From positions 1,775,501-1,839,500 of the forward strand of contig JBBPUQ010000007.1 of assembly GCA_038501195.1 (NCBI GenBank): 64,000 nt of DNA. The letters are read 5' to 3'. The notes beneath the pieces were generated by a model. That model saw only the letters and a program-made list of their open reading frames with translations. It did no database searches and was not told where the DNA came from. This DNA comes from Nemania diffusa. Its lineage: Eukaryota > Ascomycota > Sordariomycetes > Xylariales > Xylariaceae. This document shows, one piece after another, positions 31,524-42,317 of the stretch. The translations under genes and the position numbers were made by a program. Positions within the stretch are counted from its first letter, which is position 1, and each line of letters opens with the position of its first letter.

Positions 31524-34418
31524 GTGAGAGATACAATGGAGCGTGAGAAAAGCGACTTGCCGCCTTATAGCGCAGTGGCTATTCCTGAATGGCCACGGCG
31601 CCATCGAGCAATACGGCGATCGAAGGGAGTGAGGGTTTTGGCGCTTGCCTGTCTCGCCTTCATCGTGTATGCGCAATGGAGGCAGATTCATCCAGCGCCG
31701 AAGCCAACCTCCACGCTGCTGTCTATCCAAAAGCTGCAGGATGACTTGGAGGTATGCGCAAAGCTCAGGTCAAAACCGGAGGACCCGATCGGCGCTGGCC
31801 GCCATCGCAATGCCCGCTACATCGACGGACACAAGCCCACGCTGATCAAGAATGCTGCGATCTGGGTGGGAGAGCCTGCCAAAGGGACAAGTACCGAGGA
31901 TGCGCGAGCTGGAATTGGATACTCCTGGACTCATGGCGATGTTTACCTAGAGTACGGCCTCATCAAAAGAGTCGAAAAGCACATCGACGTCAGTGCTTTA
32001 TCGTCCGATACGCTCGTCTGGGATGCGAAAGGCAGACGTCTCACTAGCGGCATCATCGACATGCACAGTCATACTGGAGTCGATAATATCCCGGAGCTTG
32101 TTGGAAACGAGGACACAAACGAGCTGAGTGCCGATATCACACCTTACGTGCGCTCCATCGACGGCCTGGACCCGAATGATCATCAGATTGAAGTCATCAA
32201 GTCCGGCGGCGTGACAACTAGCCTGATACTGCCTGGTTCGGGCAATAATATTGGCGGTGAGGCTTTTGTCATCAAGCACGCAATTGGCCAGCCAGATGGC
32301 CGCAATGAGACCTCTGCCGCTGATATGCTGGCTGATCCCGACCGCAATTGGCGATACATTAAAATGGCTTGCGGCGAGAATCCTAAGAGAGTGTACGGCA
32401 AAGCTGGCCAACAGGGTCCCTTCAGCAGGCTAGGAGAGTCTTGGGAGTTTCGACATGCATTCGAGAAAGCCGCGAACTATGTCCGTGCTCAGGATGATTG
32501 GTGTGCGGCAGCCGACGCCGTGGGCATTGAGAACTTGGATAGCTACCTGCCTCAAGACCTCGAATGGGAAACCCTGGGCGCTGTATTGCGCGGACAGGTG
32601 CATGTGAATACCCACTGCTATACGATCCCTGATCTCGAAGCCTTTGTAGATCACACGAACGAGTTCAAATTTTCAGTTCGAGCATTTCACCATGCGCATC
32701 AGACATACCTAATCCCGGAAATCCTCAAGAGGGCCTGGGGTAACTCACCACCTGCGTCTGCTCTCTTCGCTGACAATATGTGGTACAAGGCCGAGGCCTA
32801 TATTGGTTCCGAGTACGCTGGTAAAATCCTCTACGACAACGGATTGACGCCAATTTACGTCAGCGACAACCCGGTGCTCAATGCACAACACGTTGTGTTT
32901 GAGGCTGCTAAAGCCTTTGGGTACGGTCTCCCATACCATGCCGCCCTGGCTTCTGTTACAACGGCACCTGCAGAACGACTAGGCTTTGAAAAGCGTCTTG
33001 GAAAGGTAAAGTCTGGGTTCGATGCCGATATCGTGGTATGGGACAGTGACCCTCTAAGCGTCGGTGCCACACCTGTGCAGGTCTGGATCGATGGAACTGC
33101 TCAATTTGAGGACCCGATTGAACTCGAGAAGCCTTTTGAGTCGCAAGCTGATATTCCCAAAGACATTCCAATTACAAAAGAAGAACCGCTCTCTACATCT
33201 GATGTAATCATCACTGGTGTTTCAAAGTCGTTCATCACGCAGCGATCTACTAATGTAAGTGAACGAAGACAAAACCTCACGGCTGTCATCTCCAACGGCA
33301 AAATCACCTGCCTTGGAACGTGCACTGGAGAGCTACAGGCCGCCCAAGACGGTGGTGCCAAGATAATCAGTCTTCAAAACGGCTACATAACGAAGCCATT
33401 CACCGCATTCGGCTCTCTCATCGGTCTCAACGCCGTCGATGCAGAGCAAGTAACAGACAACGGCGGCAGCCCGGATGTGTTCAGCCGAGGCGTCGACGGT
33501 CTCGCCCTCGACACCAAGAAGGCCCACTACGCGCTGAAATACGGTGCCACGCGCGCCATCTCGTCCCCCAAGTACTCCGGGACAGGGACACACCAGGGCA
33601 CCAGCGTCGGCTTCCGCACCGCCGCCAAGCACGCCCTCGCGAAGGGCGCCGTGTTCGCCGACGACGCCGCGGTGCACTACACGCTCGACCTCAACGCCAA
33701 GAGCGGCAGCACGTCCATCTCCAACGCCGTCGGCGCGCTGCGGCGCAAGCTGCTCGAAGCCGTCGAGGCGAACTCGACGGCGGGCGACCCTTTCTCCGAG
33801 GGCGCGTTCCTCCAGCAGGTCGTTAAGGGCTCCCTACCCCTCGCCGTGACCGCGCACAGCGCGGACGTCATCGCCGCCATCCTCAAGGTGAAGAGCACGG
33901 TCGACGCTGCCGCCGCCGCGGCCGCTAGTAGCAGTAGCAGCAGCAGCAGCAGCGGGATCCGGCTCGTCATCATCGGCGGCGCCGAGGCTTTCATCGTGGC
34001 CGACGAGCTCGCCGCCGCGGACGTCGGCGTTGTGCTCAGCCCGCTGCTCTCGTACCGCACGTCATGGGACCAGCGCCGGGCGCTCACGGGCGCGCCGCTT
34101 ACGAACGGCACGGCCGTTGACCACCTCGTTGACGCTGGCGTGCTGGTCGCTATCGGCCTCGAGGAGGACTGGGTCGTCCGAGACCTGGGACTGCTCGCTG
34201 GCATTGCGTATAAGAATGGCGGGGGCAAACTCGACGAGGGCGAGGCGCTGGACCTCGTGGGGGCGAATGTGTATAAGCTTCTGGGTCTCGAGGGGACCCG
34301 GGTGGGCAAGGACGTTGATGAGTTCGTCGTGTTCGAGGGAAGTCCCCTGGAGGTCGGCTCTCGTGTCCGGGCTGTAGGCGCTGGGTTGGGTGAGGTTCAG
34401 GTCTTTGATTATGAATAG
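31524..34418 (+). CDS. Membrane-anchored amidohydrolase-superfamily protein, CE9-like, two domains
   Basis: A single-exon protein of 964 aa. A hydrophobic segment at about 37-52 (VLALACLAFIVYAQW) after a basic stretch suggests a type II membrane anchor with an outward or luminal catalytic part. The first domain (about 105-535) has metal-site marks of amidohydrolases: H181-x-H183 (GIIDMHSHTGV), H360/H364 (VHVNTHCY), H389-H392 (FHHAHQ) and D448 (VSDNP), closing with FDADIVVWDSDP. The second half (about 555-960) repeats the fold's beginning (ISNGKITCLGTC, SLQNGYITKPFTAFG) but shows no HxH, so it looks like a degenerate second copy. An Ala7-Ser9 run sits at about 795-810. Relatives are often labelled carbohydrate esterase family 9. 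The substrate is unknown; C-N bond hydrolysis is likely. The last 0.9 kb is strikingly GC-rich compared with the first 2 kb. Confidence 0.88.
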   Translation: MRDTMEREKSDLPPYSAVAIPEWPRRHRAIRRSKGVRVLALACLAFIVYAQWRQIHPAPKPTSTLLSIQKLQDDLEVCAKLRSKPEDPIGAGRHRNARYIDGHKPTLIKNAAIWVGEPAKGTSTEDARAGIGYSWTHGDVYLEYGLIKRVEKHIDVSALSSDTLVWDAKGRRLTSGIIDMHSHTGVDNIPELVGNEDTNELSADITPYVRSIDGLDPNDHQIEVIKSGGVTTSLILPGSGNNIGGEAFVIKHAIGQPDGRNETSAADMLADPDRNWRYIKMACGENPKRVYGKAGQQGPFSRLGESWEFRHAFEKAANYVRAQDDWCAAADAVGIENLDSYLPQDLEWETLGAVLRGQVHVNTHCYTIPDLEAFVDHTNEFKFSVRAFHHAHQTYLIPEILKRAWGNSPPASALFADNMWYKAEAYIGSEYAGKILYDNGLTPIYVSDNPVLNAQHVVFEAAKAFGYGLPYHAALASVTTAPAERLGFEKRLGKVKSGFDADIVVWDSDPLSVGATPVQVWIDGTAQFEDPIELEKPFESQADIPKDIPITKEEPLSTSDVIITGVSKSFITQRSTNVSERRQNLTAVISNGKITCLGTCTGELQAAQDGGAKIISLQNGYITKPFTAFGSLIGLNAVDAEQVTDNGGSPDVFSRGVDGLALDTKKAHYALKYGATRAISSPKYSGTGTHQGTSVGFRTAAKHALAKGAVFADDAAVHYTLDLNAKSGSTSISNAVGALRRKLLEAVEANSTAGDPFSEGAFLQQVVKGSLPLAVTAHSADVIAAILKVKSTVDAAAAAAASSSSSSSSSGIRLVIIGGAEAFIVADELAAADVGVVLSPLLSYRTSWDQRRALTGAPLTNGTAVDHLVDAGVLVAIGLEEDWVVRDLGLLAGIAYKNGGGKLDEGEALDLVGANVYKLLGLEGTRVGKDVDEFVVFEGSPLEVGSRVRAVGAGLGEVQVFDYE
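33927..33953 (+). repeat. AGC/AGT serine-codon run inside the amidohydrolase gene
   Basis: Nine serine codons in a row (mostly AGC) follow seven alanine codons. This is a trinucleotide repeat likely to vary in length between strains; it encodes a flexible spacer. Confidence 0.9.
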
Positions 34419-34807
34419 TACGGTGACATAATGTTTAGGATAATAATTGCTACATGGATCATATAGCGCACAATTTAATACATGCTTGCTAAGTATCTCA
34501 TCGGTATTTGTTTTAGCTTACTTCATATTCTGTATAGCAAAATGAGAATCTATTTACAAATGATGCCCGGCGAACATAGGTCGCTAAGAATGCAGGTTGG
34601 ACTACTCAAGCAAATGGTAGTTGCAGGATGACCTGAAATTTGAGAAGAACTTGGTAGACGTAAGTGTCTCCGATTTTTTAAAAATAAAAAATAAAAATAA
34701 AAAAAGAATAAAAAATTTTGACATGCAAATAATTTCCCTCGATTTTGAATGCAATAATACCACCTTCCCCTCGTAAACTGAGCGTCGATCAGGAAATGTC
34801 CGGTTTT
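34419..34807. other. Short convergent intergenic stretch with A-rich run
   Basis: It separates the 3' ends of the amidohydrolase and P450 genes. An A-rich low-complexity run (repeats of AAAAAT) is at about 34,680-34,716. It probably holds the polyadenylation regions of both genes. Confidence 0.6.
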
Positions 34808-36478
34808 TCATTTCTCGGATTCGGGCGACTCAGGCTTATCGTCGCAAACGATATCAAATGTTGCTTTGCTATAAATATTGAACCAGGTGACATCTTTAGT
34901 CTGGTTCTCGGGCACAATCATTCGGCAGTTGTAGTTGTTGGTTAAGAATGTCGCGATGAAGACCTTCACCATCATGACGCCCGCACCCTGTCCAGGACAG
35001 CGCCTCGGTCCCTTGCCAAATGGCATGAAACAATAGGAGCTCACGATAGTCTCCGTCTTGTTTAGGAACCGGTTCGGATCAAACTCAGCTAGAGGCGCCA
35101 TGTCCGGATCTACCCTAGTTCTCCAGCTGTCTTCGTTTTGGTGCAGAGCGTGGATACAAGTGACGATCCGTGTGCCTGACTTGATGTTATACTGCCGTCC
35201 GCGGTGAGATAGTTCGAAATCTTTGACTGCGGCGTTGTTGATTAGCGAACCTGGTGGCTCGTAGCGCAACGCCTCTAGAATGAAGGCGCTTAATATCGGT
35301 GCATGTGATAGCTTAACGAACATATCATCTCCTGGGGCCGCCTTAAGTTCATTGATTTCATTCAGAATCCGGTTCTTCCACACTTCATTCTCCGGCTCGA
35401 GAAGGTGGAATAGCGTGCCCATAACAGTAGATTTGATGGTGTCCAAACCAGCGATCGTAGCAGTGACCAGGTCATCGCGGGTCATGCCGATTGGAATTCC
35501 GAGTTCGTCATTAGCCTCCTGCACAAGGGAGGCTACTGTCTGCGACTCCGGAGTCTTCATCATCTCTTCAGTCGCCTTAGTTATAATCTTGATATTGTAA
35601 TCAAGTCGACGCGACTCCTTGGTAAGTGGAAAGGACGCAAGGGGAAAGCAGACCCGGTTCCAAAAACGACTTGCGTAGAAACGCAGGTCAGTGAATGTTT
35701 GGTTTAGAGCCGTCATAAAAGGAAGCGCTTTGAGTTGCCCATCAGTGTCGAGCACTTCCAGATGTCGGTTGATGTTGCTTCTTCCCCAGATGAACTCTCC
35801 GCTCGATTCTCGGGTCCAGTTATTCAAGAGCTCACGAATATTGATGGTTGCACCTGAGCCATTCTTCACTCTGAAGCGGGCCAAGGCCAGCTCAGCTTGC
35901 CGTTCAACGATCTCATATAGGCGCCTGTTATCCTTCATACCCCGCGTAAGCGTTACCTTTCTCTCCCTGAAACGCCATTTATCAATCGGGAGGAAGGTCA
36001 GCGCGTAAGGGCTCAAGCGGCCGAAAGAGAATAAAGCAGGCGTGTCTCGGTCAACGTGTTTTCCAGTTTTGGCGATGAGTTCTTCGCATAATGCCGCATC
36101 TGTGCTGTAGAGCTGCACTGAGAAGCCACGGACTGTGCCGTAAAGATCTGTCGGACGCTCCGTGTAGAGCCAGTCGTGGCTCTTATTCTTCCCCTGCAAT
36201 CCAGTTACACGCATCTCAGCACCCACAACAGCGTAGCATTTATTAACAAAACGGATGCCTTGCTTCTCATAAAAGCGACGCAGGAGGTAAAGTCTTAGGA
36301 CGAAATTCCAGAATAACCAGACCAAACCTGCGCTAGTAGGGCCAATCAACAGAAACACCCATAGGTGAGACCTTGATTCGAGACTGGGGTCAATAGACGA
36401 AGGCAGAGGGGAACCTGAGACAAGGCCTCGCTGGTCCCCAAAGCCCGTCAAGTTAGACAAAAACTGAATCTGCTCCAT
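34808..36478 (-). CDS. Cytochrome P450 monooxygenase
   Basis: A single-exon P450 of 556 aa, presumably ER-bound, using NADPH-P450 reductase electrons to oxidise a small molecule. Visible marks: an N-terminal hydrophobic anchor (about 38-58), the I-helix motif AGLDTIKST, the ExxR motif (EALRYEPPG), and the haem loop FMPFGKGPRRCPGQG with the cysteine at 494. The frame extends 25 codons upstream to 36553, but the start at 36478 (MEQIQFLSN) is preferred because the extra residues are basic and unlike a signal anchor; the longer start cannot be excluded. It is convergent with the amidohydrolase and divergent from the aminotransferase. In a polyketide cluster it is a likely hydroxylation or ring-forming step; the substrate is unknown. 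Confidence 0.93.
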   Translation of the reverse strand: MEQIQFLSNLTGFGDQRGLVSGSPLPSSIDPSLESRSHLWVFLLIGPTSAGLVWLFWNFVLRLYLLRRFYEKQGIRFVNKCYAVVGAEMRVTGLQGKNKSHDWLYTERPTDLYGTVRGFSVQLYSTDAALCEELIAKTGKHVDRDTPALFSFGRLSPYALTFLPIDKWRFRERKVTLTRGMKDNRRLYEIVERQAELALARFRVKNGSGATINIRELLNNWTRESSGEFIWGRSNINRHLEVLDTDGQLKALPFMTALNQTFTDLRFYASRFWNRVCFPLASFPLTKESRRLDYNIKIITKATEEMMKTPESQTVASLVQEANDELGIPIGMTRDDLVTATIAGLDTIKSTVMGTLFHLLEPENEVWKNRILNEINELKAAPGDDMFVKLSHAPILSAFILEALRYEPPGSLINNAAVKDFELSHRGRQYNIKSGTRIVTCIHALHQNEDSWRTRVDPDMAPLAEFDPNRFLNKTETIVSSYCFMPFGKGPRRCPGQGAGVMMVKVFIATFLTNNYNCRMIVPENQTKDVTWFNIYSKATFDIVCDDKPESPESEK

Positions 36479-38405
36479 TTCTGAAGCGACTCTCTGTCTA
36501 AAACGGAGGCCACTATAGTTGAGCCTTCTCTTAAGGAAAAAAAAACAGTTCATGACAGGTACTCGATATTTAAATAGTAGAAGGGCCTATGATGGATGAT
36601 GTGTGACTCGCCACTTACCTCGGGTATATTCCGTCCGAATCCTTGAGAAGTTAGCATCAAATATCCTGCATGATCAACAGACATACAAGAGTTCCTTCAA
36701 GTATACCCCGATCTCCATGATTAACCTGATACAATTTTTCTAGTTTCTCCTCAATAAACATGCAGGTGATAACATGCCCTAGCACATGCATGACCTCAAA
36801 AGCAAGTCGTTGTCCGGGGTTCAGAGTCTTATTGATAATTGGTCCGCATATGTATCTCTTGCCTCTAACTCCTTAGCACATTACTCCATCCACCAATTAT
36901 CTAGCATAAATTGTTAAAGCAAGACGTGTACATATGAAATAGGGAAAGGCCATTAGTAAACGAGGTCTGGAACTAGTCTCATGATCACGATCATGCGTTG
37001 AGGAGCAGAGGACTAGTAGTGTATAAACAGGGACAACTAAGAGATTATGCTACCTGGACCGGGTATGACGGAAATATCAGAGTATCCTTTTTAGCTAGAC
37101 CTCTATCGTGAATCAATTCTTGTAAGTCGGTCAATTTCAGTAGCCATGAATAGTAGTGAGGTCAGAGAAAAATAAATATGTTCATAGTTAAGGCAAAACT
37201 ACAAAATATGACACTAATCCAAAGACCCAAGTCCAATGCTTTAATAGCCTCGCCATATTAGTAGTTCAAATAAACCTACTGTCGCGTACAATATATACCG
37301 TTAATACTGCAGGAGTATTAACGGCGTCGTTTTTCCTCCGTCACACCTACTCACTCGGAGCCTGTAGGAGAGGCCTAGTTAGTTGACCTATCTATCTAGG
37401 TATACACATCGAAGAGGTGTCAAACTAACATTGTGGGACACGATAGACGTCTACACCTGAAATTACATATCTAGGTACTCATCTATTAATAATCACTTGT
37501 ATAATTATACCGATTATGTCCTATCAAATATGTACCAAGATATGCGCCATGCTTTTAGCTCTAGTTCGCTTTCCGAGGCTGATAACTAATTCAACGTTCC
37601 CTGGTTTTAACTTAGATCAGAGGTATACGACCTCGTTTAGTATTAGTCGAAGTCCCTTCTTTGCTTTTTTTTGTTCTTAATACCAAGTCATTGCTGTTAA
37701 GATAAAGATGCGTGCCAAAGTTCATATGACACATTTCCCCCTATAACGGAGTGATTAATCGTTGGCCGCTCAAACACTTGAAGCGAAACAAGCTTCTCAC
37801 CCAAAATGGTTAGAACGCTGATGTTATTTCGAGCTGTGTAGGGTAGTGCCACCTACACATACTTGAGCCTAGTGGCGAGTGAGATGGGGGGTTACATCAA
37901 GGCACATACAAAAGATCTAGATAGGCCTATACTAGAATAGGAGCAATACTAGTCTTCAACCTCTCCGACATCCCCAGCAGAATTCTAACGGCAGTGTTAC
38001 ATTGGTGAGTAGCCAGCGATTGGCTAACTGCCGATGGAATACGCTGTGCTCCCTACGGTCCTGCATGACGGACCTTGCATGTACGCGCTACCCCTCCTAA
38101 TGCGTAGGCAACTCATTTTTGTCGTATAGTAACAATAGAGCTGCTAGAATATAGGATAGTACCACATATTAGGAACTATCTAATAGGTGGAAGCTATTAC
38201 AACCTATCTAGAGGTAGTGAAGACTTTTGATAGACACAGCTACTCTAACCTCTAAGCTTTCGACCTGCTCTCTCTACTGTATGATATAGAAATCACGCAT
38301 ACGGCAGCATTTGTGAGCACCACATACCATTAATTCATTAACATCGGCAAACCTGAGCAGATATAGAAGTCTTGTGCTGTGTTCGCTTAAGACAGAACTA
38401 CTGCG
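36479..38405. other. 1.9 kb divergent intergenic region
   Basis: It lies between the starts of the P450 and the aminotransferase and therefore holds both promoters. The middle (about 37.1-38.3 kb) is AT-rich with TATCTAGGTA-like fragments; no gene, RNA or mobile element was recognised. Confidence 0.6.
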
Positions 38406-39665
38406 ATGTTTCCCTCTCCACCCAAAGAATCTATTGGTTCGTCATTCATGGTCTCGGTTTTTGCTTTCTTGGCCTTACGCGAAATATTGCTGACGTGAGG
38501 TTGGTTTCACAGACTGGGACAAACTTGGGTTCGATGTCTATGAAGGTGAGTGGTAGCCGATGGAACTTTTCGCTTACTGGTCTAATGACTATGCAGTCGA
38601 TGGTCATGTTGAGGCTCATTACAGTAACCAGACCGGCGAATGGAGTGAGCCTCAATTCGTCACCGACCCGTTATTGCGACTTCATGGCCTCACTCCGGCT
38701 CTCAACTACGGTATGGCTTTATCTGTGATAGGACTCCCCAGCTATGGCGAAGTATTGACGTAGATCTACACTTTTTAGGCCAGCAAGCCTTTGAAGGGTT
38801 GAAGGCATACCGTACGCCGTCCGGTGAAATCCAGATCTTTCGCCCACAAAAGAATGCACATCGCATGATGCGGACCGTATCATACATATCAGTGCCTCCA
38901 GTGCCTGAAGAGCGGTTTCTAAGCTGTGTGAAGATGGCCGTGGCGCGGAATGCTGCATACGTTCCTCCCCATGGCGCCGGCGCTGCTCTATACATAAGGC
39001 CCATCATCTTTGGAAGCTCGGCGACTCTGGCCATGGCCTCTCCAGATAAGTATACATTCTGTGTCTACGTCACTCCCGTGGGCATGGCCTACGGTGTGAA
39101 ATCCGTCAAGGCGCTCATCTTGGAAGATTATGACCGCGTTGCGCCCGAAGGGTCTGGCAGAGCCAAGATTGGTGGAAATTACTCGCCGCTCGTGCGACAC
39201 ATCAAAGAAGCGAGCGTCTCAGGCGAGTACGGCATCCTGCTTCATCTCGACAGCAAGACCCGGACAGAGATTGACGAGTTCTCCATGTCTGGGTTCGTCG
39301 GGGTTAAGGCGAGCGAAGATGGCACTTATACGCTCGTGGTGCCTACGCCGACGCGGACGATCGAGAGCGTGACATCTGACTCGATCTGCGAGATCGCGAA
39401 GGACCTGGGCTGGAAATCTGAGTGTCGCTCGGTACTGTATGATGAGTTGCCGGCCTTCGCTGAAGTTCTCGCCGTGGGCACGGCGGGAGCGCTTGTCCCC
39501 ATCAAGAGCATCACGCGCAAGTCTACTGGCGACGTGTTCTCGTACAATACCGAATCTGACGAGCGTGGACCCTGCTGTACCAAACTCTTATCTATTCTAA
39601 AAGATATACAGCAAGGGAACGCTGAAGATCGCTTCGGATGGTGTACTAAGGTGGCTGAAGTTTAG
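38406..39665 (+). CDS. Branched-chain aminotransferase-like PLP enzyme (class IV)
   Basis: Fold-type IV aminotransferases interconvert branched-chain amino acids and their 2-oxo acids with PLP. Exons 38406-38436, 38513-38545, 38597-38710 and 38779-39665 join to 354 aa. The start MFPSPPKESIDWDKLGF, then LRLHGLTPALNYGQQAFEG, VPPHGAGAALYIRP and IDEFSMSGFVGVK follow fungal BCATs closely. The PLP lysine is K189 in AKIGGNYSP. All splice junctions complete conserved motifs. Placed inside a polyketide cluster and separate from housekeeping genes, it is more likely a pathway enzyme (supplying a 2-oxo acid or branched acyl starter, or adding an amino group) than the main BCAT; it resembles the ToxF type found in peptide-toxin clusters. 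That role is inferred. Confidence 0.92.
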
Positions 39666-40877
39666 CGATTATTAGCGAAAATCGGTATAGATCAACGAGA
39701 TGGTTTTACTGTATGCTATCTAAGCTACTAAGCTTCAAAGTTACTACCTCTCTTTCCATATAGATTATAGTGTTCAATTTTCCCCACTAGGGCTGAAATA
39801 TGTAAATATTCCATGAATCATAATAGTAAATTCGTAAAATACCTATCTCTAGCGGAACTTCGAGCCTCTGACCCCTGCTCGCTAGTTAGATTTAGTATAC
39901 TTACAGGATTGTACTGATAGTTTTAGTTAGTTTCAACTTCTGCAGCCAGGTACTATGCATATTCTAGACTACGTGCCTGCTGTTGTAGATGTTTCTCTTT
40001 TCGTTCTCTCTATTCATTAGGGGACCGTCAGCCAACCCTACTGAGTAAATTGCGATAGACCTTCCAGATTAGACAATAGGTTGTCTCGGCAGCCCACGTA
40101 CGCGCTTAACCGTCACCGAGCCATCCAACCAATAGGTGATGCTTTAAGTGTGAAGGCGTACACTCCCCAAGTACAACTATGATCTGATGCCGGTACTTCG
40201 ATGCCGATCCTTCTACGTATGCTAATACTGCTGCCTTATTACAGCCTGACACGGGGATGCTCATCTGCCACTTAGCATAAACGAACTAGATGCCCAGAAG
40301 AATGTGGAGAATGTATGCGGACAGCGTCGTAAGCTGAATATGTACCTGCACAATGACACCGAGACGGACCTTCTAATCCTGCCCGCTCTACCGTCTACCC
40401 AGGTCCCATCACGGCTCGATCCAAATGAGGACGATTGCAGCAAAAATGATTCACGTGCCAGGGCCTCCCGCGATCATGGACTGATTTCGCCCTGGAGTCG
40501 CATGCAGGGCGGTGGCAAAAGACTTTCTGATGTTACGAGTAAGGGTTGATTTCGGTCACCGATGAAGCGAGTCAAGTCGGGGAGATGGGATCGTAAGCCA
40601 TGCAGCATCTCGCACGCTTCGTGCATGCCAAAGTGGATGACTACTGAGCGCGGATGATTCGTGAAGATCCGTCTGGTGGACTAACGAGAAGGCAGTTGGT
40701 ACTCCGGCAGTTTACTAACCCTCAGTAACAAGAGAACGAATTCACGAGCAGTTGTGCAACAGCATGGCAGTCATTGAGATGTGGAGATCACAATGTGGTT
40801 GAGACTATCTGCTTCACCCATGCAGTGTAGCGGTCTGGTTCAAGCAATCATAGCAAACAGTTTTAAGCCAGGTCACC
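39666..40877. other. Intergenic, possible gene remnant only
   Basis: One plus-strand frame at 40304-40549 (81 codons) has fairly protein-like composition (LNMYLHNDTETDLLILPA) and its frame is open for about 20 codons upstream, but no family, start context or intron is convincing. It may be a relic or chance. The rest shows nothing. Confidence 0.45.
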
Positions 40878-42043
40878 ATGGCAGCTCAAATTAAGACCTA
40901 CCTAGAGCTAGTAAAGGAGTGTGATACGTAAGTGATGAGAATAATGAGGCAGATAGGTCGTAGCATAGGAAGATGCTCCAGCACATAGGGGTGGCATCAC
41001 TTGAGTGATGTATATACACTTAGGAGCTGTCGGCAACATGTCAAAAAAGCGCTACGAACCAAGAGGCTAACGAGCTTCCCAGCCTCCCCTATCCAGACGA
41101 AGTCGAAGAGTACACTCGATTAACATCAGAGTACTACCACTTTCGTCTCAAGAAGGCCTGGAGGCACGCAGATGATGACGCGAGCTCCGCCTATGTCACC
41201 GTCGGCTACATTCTCCCGTCAGTCGTGGCCAGCATGCCGTGGACCGACAAGTTCCACGTAGACCACGGTGCGCGAACCGTCAGCATTCCGTGGCCAGCAG
41301 CGACGACACCGGGAGACGACTCTACCCATAGCTCCTACGAGACGCACGCCATCGCCGAACAGCTCTCTCTCGCGCGCGAGCGCGACAGCATCCCGATCCT
41401 ACGCAAGTGGCGCGCCGAGCCCTACCGGATCCTCGGGCTCGCGGACCGGCGCGACGTGCGCATAGCGCGCGCCGGCAGCGCCGTGTTCGGCGTGCATACC
41501 ATGGGCGTGCACGTACTGGGCTTCCGCCGCGAGGATGACGGCGGCATCAGGCTGTGGATCCCGCGCCGCTCGCCGACGAAGCAGACGTTCCCGGGCATGT
41601 TGGATAATACGGTCGGGGGCGGGCTGACGGCCGACGAGGACGTCGTGGGGTGTCTGGCGCGCGAGGCGCGGGAGGAGGCCTCGTTGCCAGAGGCGTGGGT
41701 AAGAGAGCACGCGAAGCCTGTGAGCACGATATCGTACTTCTCGATCCGCGACGAGCGCGCTGGGGGTCCAGAGGAGGTTGGGCTGCTCCAGCCAGCGACG
41801 CAGGTCCTGTATGACTTGGAGCTGCCGGCTAATATGGTACCACAGCCGTTAGATGGAGAGGTGGCTGAGTTTCTCCTTTGGACTCCGGAGGAGACGATGA
41901 GGGCTTTGCAAGGGGGCCGCTTCAAGTTGAATAGTGCAGTTGCTTGGATTGATTTCTTCATCCGCCATGGTTACATCAATGCTCAGAATGAACCCGACTA
42001 CTTAGAATTAGTTGCAAGGATTCATAGGAGAATCTGGTTCTGA
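40878..42043 (+). CDS. Nudix hydrolase with DUF4743 N-terminal domain (Tnr3/thiamine-related type)
   Basis: Two exons (40878-40927, 41083-42043) give 336 aa. The short first exon MAAQIKTYLELVKECD joins to TLPYPDEVEEYTRL, matching the DUF4743 start of fungal Nudix proteins, then VGYILPSVVASMPW. The Nudix box is complete at about residues 195-217: G-x5-E-x7-REAREEASL. The family includes thiamine-pyrophosphokinase-associated hydrolases that clear damaged thiamine diphosphates (yeast YJR142W-like), so a housekeeping role is as likely as a cluster role. The intron is 155 nt, about twice the usual length here, with acceptor TTCCCAG shortly after branch GCTAAC. The middle of exon 2 is very GC-rich. 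It converges with the MFS gene 274 bp away. Confidence 0.9.
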
Positions 42044-42317
42044 ATTAGTATCTATCTAGATAGGAGGTCTATTGTAGCTAGCCACTCTGCTATAATGTGT
42101 AAGCGCTTTGCCTAACTTGTGCCTTTCACATATCTATACATACTGCGGTTACAATAACCCATACTTAAAGCTCTATACTCGCGATATCCGGAAGAATGCT
42201 ATTGTGTGGCGGCTTGAATATCATTTTAAGGATTCAGGGTATGAGTCGTTGTCTTTATCGTAATATGTACATTTCCATCTGATGTCGTGATTCGTTCTCG
42301 CATAAAACTTTTACTCT

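Noticed and set aside
33320..34309. Long Arg- or Ser-rich frames (168 and 210 codons) over the amidohydrolase 3' end
   Set aside because: GC-driven shadow frames without any family signature.
40304..40549. 81-codon frame between the aminotransferase and Nudix genes
   Set aside because: Composition is somewhat protein-like, but no motif, partner exon or start context was found; noted only as a possible remnant.
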